The notes beneath the pieces were generated by a model. The model was not told where the DNA came from and made no database searches. It worked only from the letters and a program-made list of their open reading frames with translations. Positions 13,759 to 21,010 of a stretch of 39,070 bases of DNA are shown here, piece after piece. Source of the stretch: Bacteroidales bacterium (GTDB lineage: Bacteria; Bacteroidota; Bacteroidia; Bacteroidales; UBA932); NCBI GenBank assembly GCA_024402025.1, contig JAKSJY010000006.1, positions 1 to 39,070 of the forward strand. The letters are read 5' to 3'. Position 1 is the first letter of the stretch. Every line of letters starts with the position of its first letter. Made by a program: the position numbers and the translations under genes.

Positions 13759-15497
13759 TGCGCATACTTGAACTTCTCGCCCCTGCGAGAAACGCTGACA
13801 TCGGCATCGCGGCAATAGACTGCGGTGCCGATGCCGTGTATATTGCAGGCCCTGATTTCGGCGCAAGAAAGGATGCCGGCAACCCCGTCGGGGAAATCTC
13901 CAGGCTCTGCGACTATGCGCACAGGTTCGGGGCGAGAGTGTTCGTAACCTTCAATATACTTGTAAGGGATGAAGAGCTCGGAGAGCTTCATTCCGAAATG
14001 CTGGACGCGCAGAAGGCCGGAGCCGATGCGTTTATCATAAGAGACCCGCGCATATGCGGCTTTGAGGACATCACCGTTCCCCTGCACGCATCCACCCAAT
14101 GTTCGATAAGGGATGCGCAGCGGGCAAAGGAATTCATAGAGGCAGGCTGCTCGAGGGTAGTGCTTGAGCGGGAACTCACGCTGGAACAGATAAGGAAGAT
14201 ATGCTCCGAAGTCCCGGCGGAAGTCGAAGTGTTCGTTCACGGAGCCCTCTGCGTCTGCTACAGCGGGCAATGCACCCTTTCGGAAAGACTTACCGGAAGG
14301 AGTGCAGACCGCGGAGAATGCATCCAGGCCTGCCGCAACCTCTATGACATCCGGACCCTTGACGGAAAAACCATCCTCCGCAACAAGGCCGTGCTTTCCC
14401 TAAAAGATTACAATCTGCTTGAAAGGATGGAGGAACTGGCGGATGCCGGAGCCTGCTCCTTCAAGATAGAGGGGCGTCTGAAAAACGCCTCATACGTGAA
14501 GAACACAGTGCGCGCATACAGCAATGCCATCGACTCCCTGGTTGCAAAGAGACCGGAAGAGTTCTGCAGAGCCTCGTTCGGCAAAGCGGAGGGCGGTTTC
14601 ATTCCGGACCTGGACAAGACATTCAACAGGGGCTATACCGAACTGTTCATAGACGGGAAGCGCGGGGCGTGGGCCTGTATGGACAACCCGAAATCGATGG
14701 GTGAATTCATAGGCACAATCGCAAGCGTGACCGAAAAGGAAGGATGTTCCGTAATAACTCTTGCACCGGCCGTCCCGGGTCTGCGTCTGGAGAACGGCGA
14801 CGGACTGGCAGTGAACACCGGCAGGGAAATCTGCGGATTCAGGGCTGATGTCTGCCGGGGCCTGACAATCCGGGCGAAGCACACCGAAGGGCTCAGAACC
14901 GGGCAGAAAATCTGGAGAAATTCAAGCTCCGCATTCGAAAGGGAGCTTGAAAACAATATGCCTAAAAGGTATGTCGACGTTTCCCTGGATATCCGGTCTG
15001 ACGGAAAGTCAATACTCGTCTGCGCACACTCCGAAGACGGGAGAGAGGCATCCGTGTCCCTGGGCGGGGAGGAAACTGCCGCCAATCCGGGAAGATTGAT
15101 TTCAATGCTGGAAAGCGGTCTTTCCAAGCACACTGGAGTCTTTGATTTCCACATAGGGGAAATGAGCCTTGACGGTATTTCCCTGCCCCTTCTGAGTGCC
15201 TCCCGGATCAACGGAGCGAGACGCGAAATTGCAGACTTGCTCGACGGGATGCCTGTACGCAAAAGAAGTATGGCTTCAGGCTCCGCCAGAAAACCTTTCA
15301 TCGCACAAACCGGAAGAAAGGAAGGAGAACTGATGCGCACGAAATACTGTCTCAGACACGAACTGGGCCTGTGCCCCAAACAAGGCAAGGCTCCGAAAGC
15401 CGAGACACTGATACTTGTCAACAACTCCAGGAGCTTTCACCTCAACTTCGACTGCAGGAACTGCGAGATGACCGTCACGGAAATTCAGTCATCCTAA
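13758..15497 (+). CDS. U32 family protein, RlhA-like RNA hydroxylase
   Basis: U32 family protein of 579 residues. The family was named for collagenase, but the characterised E. coli members RlhA and TrhP hydroxylate 23S rRNA C2501 and tRNA wobble uridine. The signature EVEVFVHGALCVCYSGQC is at residues 155-172, with conserved cysteines at 165, 172, 188 and 192. The N-terminal barrel begins LELLAPARNADIGIAAIDCG. The central region (about 325-500) resembles the DUF3656 segment of RlhA, and the C-terminus carries a further Cys-rich tail (RTKYCLRHELGLCP and FDCRNCEMTV). It is therefore closer to RlhA than to TrhP. It starts within the stop of the TPR gene. Confidence 0.88.
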   Translation: MRILELLAPARNADIGIAAIDCGADAVYIAGPDFGARKDAGNPVGEISRLCDYAHRFGARVFVTFNILVRDEELGELHSEMLDAQKAGADAFIIRDPRICGFEDITVPLHASTQCSIRDAQRAKEFIEAGCSRVVLERELTLEQIRKICSEVPAEVEVFVHGALCVCYSGQCTLSERLTGRSADRGECIQACRNLYDIRTLDGKTILRNKAVLSLKDYNLLERMEELADAGACSFKIEGRLKNASYVKNTVRAYSNAIDSLVAKRPEEFCRASFGKAEGGFIPDLDKTFNRGYTELFIDGKRGAWACMDNPKSMGEFIGTIASVTEKEGCSVITLAPAVPGLRLENGDGLAVNTGREICGFRADVCRGLTIRAKHTEGLRTGQKIWRNSSSAFERELENNMPKRYVDVSLDIRSDGKSILVCAHSEDGREASVSLGGEETAANPGRLISMLESGLSKHTGVFDFHIGEMSLDGISLPLLSASRINGARREIADLLDGMPVRKRSMASGSARKPFIAQTGRKEGELMRTKYCLRHELGLCPKQGKAPKAETLILVNNSRSFHLNFDCRNCEMTVTEIQSS

Positions 15498-15553
15498 TAT
15501 CGGCTACATGCTCGAACGGAAGGACCGAACGGAGAGGTCGTCAAGCAGGACAT

Positions 15554-15585
15554 GGGCCTCAAACACAGGGTTTTTCCCTTGAGCC
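15554..15585. terminator. Weak hairpin between convergent genes
   Basis: Within the 98 bases between the U32 gene and the convergent lipoprotein gene, GGGCCTCAA faces TTGAGCC, enclosing GGG-TTTTT-CCC. The pairing is interrupted by a short bulge. It may act as a terminator for either transcript, but there is no clean U-tract after the stem. Two GAACGGA copies 13 bases apart lie just upstream. Confidence 0.3.
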
Positions 15586-15595
15586 AGAATAACCC

Positions 15596-16738
15596 TTACT
15601 GAAGTGTGAACGTCACTTCCACGTCTCCGAATCTCCCTTTCACATAATCCTCGGACTGGAAGAATGAAGCGGACAACTGGCCCCGCCATACTATGTCATC
15701 CTTCTCATTGATAGGCAGATCGACATCGAATCCGTAACTTTTCGATTTGATTTTCACGGTAGCGGAACATTTCCAACTTGTACGCGTCCCGCCGTCGTCC
15801 TCCGAAATCAGGAAGGCGAGATTTTCCATCTGGTTGGTGAAATCCGTAAGCACTATCGAATCGAACACCTTCGGCTTCCCTTTCTCGCTTCTCTTCACGA
15901 CTATCATAAAGTCCGTTACGGACGGCCTGTACAGATTCAGTTCGGCCTCCGTCGAAGCATTGAATCCGTTTACGGCCCCGATCAGCACGCGGAATTCTGA
16001 ACCTCCCTGGAGCCAGCTGTCGTAATTCCTGAGCATAGTGAAGTCGTGGAGTATCAGTCTCCGGGAATATGCCGAGGCCGCAGCCCTGGGTTCGGACTCG
16101 TCGTAAGTCAGCAGGGGCACGTAGCCGCTGTCCGAATTGCTGTTGATAACCCATACCGGATGGGACTTTGCATACGCCTCATCCACAATCAACGAATCCA
16201 CAATACGGTAGCCGCGATTGTCCCTGGCTATGCAATACCCGATATTGGTCTCGGCGCCGTCACCCGGATCAAAAGTGACTATCGGGTATTGCTCGCCATC
16301 CCAGTTCTCGGAAAATGGCCAGTAAATCTGAAGGTCGGACGAGGAAAGGCAGTCAAGATATTTCTTTCCGTTTCCGGCACTTCCGGCCTTGGTGGAAGAG
16401 AAATACTCGGACAGGAGATCCCTCAGCGGCATCGGATAGACAACGGACTTGGACTCCTCATCTCCGACGCCGCAACCAGGGGCCTCGAACAGTTTTTTCA
16501 TAGTATATTCCTCGTCATACCCGTTCCCGACCGATCCGGAGGTGGCATTATGGACCTCATCCATCTGCTCTTCCCCTATGGGAAGGCTGGCAAAGATTCT
16601 CGCGACCTCCCGGGGAGACATCACAATCTTCTCTTCGAGGTCCTCGGACCCGGAATCTTCATTGAAGCCGGCACTGCGGTTGCAGGCGGCAAGCAGCGGC
16701 ACAAATACGGCCACGGCAAGCAAGTGCAGTATTTTCAT
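15596..16738 (-). CDS. Lipoprotein of unknown function
   Basis: A 380-residue protein with a lipoprotein signal: MKILHLLAVAVFVPLLAAC, lipidated Cys19 in LAAC. The mature part begins with an acidic segment (NEDSGSEDLEEKIV). It is otherwise rich in aromatic and beta-type sequence, for example YWPFSENWDGEQYPIVTFD and ending GRFGDVEVTFTLQ. I do not recognise the family. The ATG at 16738 is chosen because it gives a canonical lipobox; earlier starts in the frame are out of place. It lies 47 bases after prmC with no clear promoter in between, so it may be the last gene of the PBP1A-hydrolase-murF-ddl-prmC unit. Confidence 0.8.
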   Translation of the reverse strand: MKILHLLAVAVFVPLLAACNRSAGFNEDSGSEDLEEKIVMSPREVARIFASLPIGEEQMDEVHNATSGSVGNGYDEEYTMKKLFEAPGCGVGDEESKSVVYPMPLRDLLSEYFSSTKAGSAGNGKKYLDCLSSSDLQIYWPFSENWDGEQYPIVTFDPGDGAETNIGYCIARDNRGYRIVDSLIVDEAYAKSHPVWVINSNSDSGYVPLLTYDESEPRAAASAYSRRLILHDFTMLRNYDSWLQGGSEFRVLIGAVNGFNASTEAELNLYRPSVTDFMIVVKRSEKGKPKVFDSIVLTDFTNQMENLAFLISEDDGGTRTSWKCSATVKIKSKSYGFDVDLPINEKDDIVWRGQLSASFFQSEDYVKGRFGDVEVTFTLQ

Positions 16739-16785
16739 ACCGCAAAGGTCGGCAGACATATCCGTTTTATTCCACAATCAAACGT

Positions 16786-17658
16786 TTATATCCGATTGAA
16801 GGAACCCTGTATGCTGCCAAACTGTTTTTCGAACGAAATGAACCGATCCTTTCCGAAGAAATCGCGGATAATTGCTGAATCTTTCAGGCCTGCGGCATCG
16901 AAAACGGCTTTTGTCTCAGGGCCGAGAGCTTCGTTTATTTCGACAAAACCTCTGCCTCCCTCACGCAGCAACACGCGAGCGTGCCGCGCTATCGCCCTGT
17001 AAAACACGAGAGGGTCATCATCCGGGACAAAAAGAGCAAGCGAAGGCTCATACCCGAGAACATTGCTCCGCATTGCGGCCTTCTCCTGTTCCATTATGTA
17101 TGGAGGATTGCTGACCAGAAGGTCGAACCCGCCCTCCAGGGGAAGAGACGGTCCCAACACGTCAGCCTCGATGAATGAAGGGACGCTTCTGCCGTCGGAG
17201 AACTCGAACTGTGACTTTGCCACCGAGAGCGCCTCCGCACTGATGTCCACTCCGGTCACGTCCGCATCGGGAACGGCAAACCACAGACTCCAGGCAATGC
17301 AGCCGCTCCCCGTGCACAGGTCCAGAATGCGCGTACCCGCACCGGACTTTGCCGCCATCCCCACCAGTTCCTCGGTCTCCGGACGGGGAATCAGCACGGA
17401 AGGATTCACTTTGAAACGCCGGGAGCAGAATTCCGAAAAGCCCAGGACATACTGCACGGGTTCGGATGCGGCAAGCCGCTGCATTTCATCCTCCACCAGA
17501 GCCTCATCCACCACGGAATCCGGGTGCAGGATATGCTCATACCTCTCGACGCCGAACTTCTCGCGGCACAGCAGGGCCACTATGGAAGAAGCCTCCCTCT
17601 CGCCGTAAACGGGAGCGAGGCGGCCCGTTGAATTCCTTATGAAATCGGAAAGGAGCAA
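16786..17658 (-). CDS. prmC: Release factor glutamine methyltransferase
   Basis: Methylates the Gln of the GGQ motif in release factors RF1 and RF2 using S-adenosylmethionine. It has 290 residues. The helical N-terminal domain holds SEPVQYVLGFSEFCSRRF and IPRPETEELV (residues 90-99). The SAM site is RILDLCTGSGCIA (110-122) and the catalytic motif NPPY is at 184-187. The start is a TTG at 17658, three bases after the ddl stop; no ATG is available before the conserved regions. Its presence in a cell-wall operon is probably a matter of co-transcription rather than shared function. Confidence 0.94.
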   Translation of the reverse strand: MLLSDFIRNSTGRLAPVYGEREASSIVALLCREKFGVERYEHILHPDSVVDEALVEDEMQRLAASEPVQYVLGFSEFCSRRFKVNPSVLIPRPETEELVGMAAKSGAGTRILDLCTGSGCIAWSLWFAVPDADVTGVDISAEALSVAKSQFEFSDGRSVPSFIEADVLGPSLPLEGGFDLLVSNPPYIMEQEKAAMRSNVLGYEPSLALFVPDDDPLVFYRAIARHARVLLREGGRGFVEINEALGPETKAVFDAAGLKDSAIIRDFFGKDRFISFEKQFGSIQGSFNRI

Positions 17659-17661
17659 TTG

Positions 17662-18864
17662 CTACCGGCCTGCGAAAATGTTCCCGCCGAAGTCCACGAC
17701 TTTGAATCCGGCCTCCCTTGTCCTGGCGAAAGCCCTGTCGATCAAACGGTCCACCACCTGGGGGAAAGGAATTCCGGAATAGTCCCAGAGATAGGATGAA
17801 AGGGACCCGGGAATGGTATTGATCTCGTTGACGTAAACGCGACGGTCCACTTCATCTATCATAAAATCTATTCTGGATACGCCTTCGCAGCCGAGAGTCC
17901 TGAAGGTCTTGACCGCCATATTGCGTATAAGTTCGGCTTCGTTGTCAGGTATGTTGGCCGGAAGTTCGCGCTTCGTAGAGCGCATTCCTTCGGACTTGCA
18001 ACCGCCGAGTTTCGAGCCTCCCTTGCAGCCGCCCATCTTGGCGCCCTTCGCTCCGCCCTTGGAGCCTCCCTCCATATACTTGTCAGAGTAAGTGAGGATT
18101 TCACCGCTTCGCATAGGCACCTCGCACACGGAAGGAATGCATTCGTAATAGTCTCCGAGTACGGAACAGTTCACCTCCTTCAGGTGCTCGAGCATTCGCT
18201 CGACGATGATACGGGTCGTAAACTGGGCTGCATTGTCTATCGCCTCCTCAAGTTCCTCCCGATTGTGCGCAGGCGAGATTCCCACGCTGGATCCGGAATT
18301 GGAAGGCTTGACGATGACCGGATACTCCAGATTCTTTTCTATCCTTGCGATGGTCTTCTCCCTGTTCTCATCCCAATCCTTGTCGGAGAACCATTCGAAA
18401 TCCACGACAGGAATCCCGCTCGAGCGGAGAATCTGTTTCATCGATATTTTGTCCATACCGTTTGCGGACGCGAAGGTGTTGCAGCCCACATACGGCATTC
18501 CGATAACGTCAAGCAGTCCCTGGACGGTCCCGTCTTCGCAGTTGGTTCCGTGCAGGCAGGGCAGGATGACATCTATGGTGGCGACAGCCTTGCCGAAGAG
18601 CGAATGCCTGTAGAGTTTCCGCTCCCCGAAGGCCGCCTTGAAACAAACCTCGTTTTCCTTCTTGAGCAGAGCAGGCATATTGCGGTAATTGGCCACCTGA
18701 AGGAACTGCTTCCCGGAATACCATCTTCCGTTCTTGGCGATATAGATGGGGACAATGTCATATTTCGAGTTGTCCATCGCCTCGATTGTCTGCAGAGCGG
18801 TGACTACAGAAATTTCGTTTTCCACGCTTCGTCCTCCGAAAAGGACGCCCACTGTTGTTTTCAT
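17662..18864 (-). CDS. ddl: D-alanine--D-alanine ligase with Gly/Lys/Cys insertion
   Basis: ATP-grasp ligase joining two D-alanines for peptidoglycan. The start MKTTVGVLFGGRSVENEISV (ATG 18864) is the normal N-terminus, giving 400 residues. Motifs are LPCLHGTNCEDGTVQGLL (101-118), YPVIVKPSNSGSSVGIS (181-197), GVSRIDFMID and VNEINTIPGSLSSYLW. Between DKYMEG and MRSTKRELPANI, in the flexible loop near the active site, there is an insertion at about residues 266-293 (17986-18069) made of Gly, Lys, Ser and two Cys. Related enzymes have a much shorter GGSKGM-type loop here. The stop is TAG. It starts 4 bases after the MurF-like gene. Confidence 0.94.
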   Translation of the reverse strand: MKTTVGVLFGGRSVENEISVVTALQTIEAMDNSKYDIVPIYIAKNGRWYSGKQFLQVANYRNMPALLKKENEVCFKAAFGERKLYRHSLFGKAVATIDVILPCLHGTNCEDGTVQGLLDVIGMPYVGCNTFASANGMDKISMKQILRSSGIPVVDFEWFSDKDWDENREKTIARIEKNLEYPVIVKPSNSGSSVGISPAHNREELEEAIDNAAQFTTRIIVERMLEHLKEVNCSVLGDYYECIPSVCEVPMRSGEILTYSDKYMEGGSKGGAKGAKMGGCKGGSKLGGCKSEGMRSTKRELPANIPDNEAELIRNMAVKTFRTLGCEGVSRIDFMIDEVDRRVYVNEINTIPGSLSSYLWDYSGIPFPQVVDRLIDRAFARTREAGFKVVDFGGNIFAGR

Positions 18865-18868
18865 ACTG

Positions 18869-20269
18869 CTATTTGAATGTGTCTGGTAAATCGTTTTCAT
18901 AAAGGACAATGTCCCCGGGCTGTGCAAGCGAACCCACGCAGGCCGCCGCCTGGTCGAGATTGTCCACGCAAATGATATTGTCCTCGTTCATTCCTCCCTG
19001 GACAGCACCGAGACGGATGGCCTCCCTGTTGAGTTCGTTCACGATGATGAGGAAATCGGCCGCCGCGGCCGCCTGCGAACCGAGATTGTACGCTGCGCTC
19101 TCCTGCGCATCGCCCATTTCCACGAACCCCGGGGTAACGACTATTCTTCGCCCGTCGCATTTCATCTTTCCCAGCACGTCCAGGGCCATTGCCGCCCCGT
19201 CCGGATTCGAATTGTACGCATCGTCCAGAATTGTCAACCCGCCCCTGCGGCTGCGCGACAGCCTGTGCTCCACGCTCTGGAGTTTTGAAACGGCCGTCTT
19301 CTGCTTCGAAACCGGAATTCCAAGACGGTCCGCTACGTGAAGGGCGGCTACAATGTCAAGTATGTTGCCGTCCCCGAGAAGAGGGGTTTGGAATCTCTCC
19401 CCCTTGAATTCGAAAACGGATCCTGAAGACGTATATTCTATTTCCGGAAGGGAGTACCTTGCGATTTCACAGTGGTCGGGAACGTTTCTGTAGGAAGATA
19501 TTCCCGGGGAGGACTGGTTGATCACACCGAATCCGTCTGACGGCAGCGCCCTGACAAGTTCGAATTTGGTGTTCTGAATGGCCTCGAAAGTCTTGAACGT
19601 CTCGAGATGCATGCTGCCTACGGCAGTGACGATGCCGATGGTGGGATGGACCAGGTCGCAGATTTCCTTTATGTCGCCCGGCTGCTTGGCTCCCATCTCG
19701 ACGATGAAGACCTGATGGTAGGGCTGGAGACGCTCCCGGATCGTGCGGATGACGCCGAGGGTGGTGTTGTAGTTGCCCGGAGTGATGAGCACGTTGTACT
19801 TCTCGCTAAGGATGCGGTAGAGGTAGTTTTTTGTGCTGGTTTTACCGTAGCTGCCGGTAACCCCGATGATCGTGAGATCCGGCCGTTCGGCAAGTCTGCG
19901 GGCCGCATCATTGTAATACCACCTGTTGATGGCTTTTTCGACGGGTGTCAGCAGCCAGTTGGCGGCAAGCATCAGGTACGGGACAAGCAGCACCGTTATC
20001 ACACCCCACGGGCGGAAAAGCACCGCGACGGAAGCGCCCAGCGCGGTGGATACTACAAGGAGACGGACAACCCGCGCAGTCACCGCGAAACGGACCTTGT
20101 ATTTCTTCCTGAACCTGAAAGGTTCGAGCCCTGCGAATTCGGGAAGCCATTTGAGGAATCTGTCGCTCTTGTAGGAATTCTGCTGGAACATCCTGAGATA
20201 ATACACGAGAACCGTCATCCAGATGCCCAGAAAAAACAACAGATAGAGTATCAGAAAAAGAGTTTTCAT
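18869..20269 (-). CDS. murF: Membrane-anchored MurF-like Mur ligase
   Basis: Mur ligase of the MurF type, which adds D-Ala-D-Ala to the UDP-MurNAc peptide. The 466 residues hold a P-loop VTGSYGKTSTKN (137-148), the Mur motifs PGNYNTTLGV, EMGAKQPGDI, NTKFELV and GDGNILDIVAALHVA, and the MurF C-terminal motif ILDDAYNSNP. The N-terminus is unusual. Instead of the soluble UDP-sugar-binding domain of classical MurF there are hydrophobic segments at about 3-25, 62-86 and 88-108. It may be the only MurF of the cell or a second ligase with a different or lipid-linked substrate. Start overlaps the hydrolase stop (ATGA); ddl follows. Confidence 0.85.
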   Translation of the reverse strand: MKTLFLILYLLFFLGIWMTVLVYYLRMFQQNSYKSDRFLKWLPEFAGLEPFRFRKKYKVRFAVTARVVRLLVVSTALGASVAVLFRPWGVITVLLVPYLMLAANWLLTPVEKAINRWYYNDAARRLAERPDLTIIGVTGSYGKTSTKNYLYRILSEKYNVLITPGNYNTTLGVIRTIRERLQPYHQVFIVEMGAKQPGDIKEICDLVHPTIGIVTAVGSMHLETFKTFEAIQNTKFELVRALPSDGFGVINQSSPGISSYRNVPDHCEIARYSLPEIEYTSSGSVFEFKGERFQTPLLGDGNILDIVAALHVADRLGIPVSKQKTAVSKLQSVEHRLSRSRRGGLTILDDAYNSNPDGAAMALDVLGKMKCDGRRIVVTPGFVEMGDAQESAAYNLGSQAAAAADFLIIVNELNREAIRLGAVQGGMNEDNIICVDNLDQAAACVGSLAQPGDIVLYENDLPDTFK

Positions 20270-21009
20270 ACAAGAAACGAATCCAGAACGTTTGCAAACA
20301 TACCGCCTGCCTCAAGGAAACTGTAGTGACCGGCGCCGGGGACGATGACCAGCCCGCAGTCCGGGAACAGCTTTTCCATCACGTGCGCATCCCTCACAGG
20401 GGTCGCAGTGTCCTTCTCTCCCCAGAAAAGCAGGACCGGGATTCCAATTGAAGGCATCAGGTGCGTAAGGTCTTCCCCCACCACCTTGGAAAGGATGGAT
20501 TTCATCAGAGGAGATGCGTTCCTGTAGTCCTCGGACCCTTTCCCGGCACGGTATTTCTCAAAAAGCTCCCTGTTGCGCAGAAGTTTCAGGATTACGAACT
20601 TGGAGAACTTGTACGCATACACCTTCAGATAGTACTTCAACGTGCGCACTGGCTTCACCCCCGCGGCATCCGTAAGCACAAGACGCGCCACCGGTCTTCT
20701 GGACGCCAGCACGACGGCAACCCTTCCTCCGAAGGAATGTCCCACCACATAGGGATTGTCCAATTTCAGGAAATCGCACAGGGCCTCGACGCAATCCGCA
20801 TAGTCTCCAACTCCCCACACTCCGTCAGGCTCCTCGCTCTGGCCGAACCCGGGAAAATCCAGGCTCACGACGGTATGTTTCTCTTCGAGCCGCGGGATGA
20901 AGGAACGGAATATCCCTCCGTCGCAGCCCCAACCGTGCAGAAGCAGAACAGGAGAGCCTGCTCCGGAAAGCGAATAGCTTACTTTTCTGCCCTTGTACTC
21001 GAAAAACAT
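20266..21009 (-). CDS. Alpha/beta-fold hydrolase
   Basis: A 247-residue alpha/beta hydrolase. The oxyanion region is LLHGWGCDGGIF, the nucleophile elbow is GHSFGG, the acid is probably Asp in FWGEKDTATPV, and the catalytic His is in GAGHYSFLEAGG. No signal peptide is visible, so it should be cytoplasmic. The ATG at 21009 gives the natural N-terminus MFFEYKGRKVSYSLSGAG; upstream codons belong to the PBP1A frame region. It sits between PBP1A and the MurF-like ligase with overlaps or one-base gaps, implying a peptidoglycan-precursor role (esterase or amidase), but the substrate is unknown. Confidence 0.9.
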   Translation of the reverse strand: MFFEYKGRKVSYSLSGAGSPVLLLHGWGCDGGIFRSFIPRLEEKHTVVSLDFPGFGQSEEPDGVWGVGDYADCVEALCDFLKLDNPYVVGHSFGGRVAVVLASRRPVARLVLTDAAGVKPVRTLKYYLKVYAYKFSKFVILKLLRNRELFEKYRAGKGSEDYRNASPLMKSILSKVVGEDLTHLMPSIGIPVLLFWGEKDTATPVRDAHVMEKLFPDCGLVIVPGAGHYSFLEAGGMFANVLDSFLV

Positions 21010-21010
21010 A

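Noticed and set aside
13758..15497. U32 protein as a collagenase
   Set aside because: The family name is historical; the characterised relatives with this domain order are RNA hydroxylases.
15519..15544. GAACGGA direct repeats 13 bases apart
   Set aside because: Only two 7-base copies, which can occur by chance; no flanking element.
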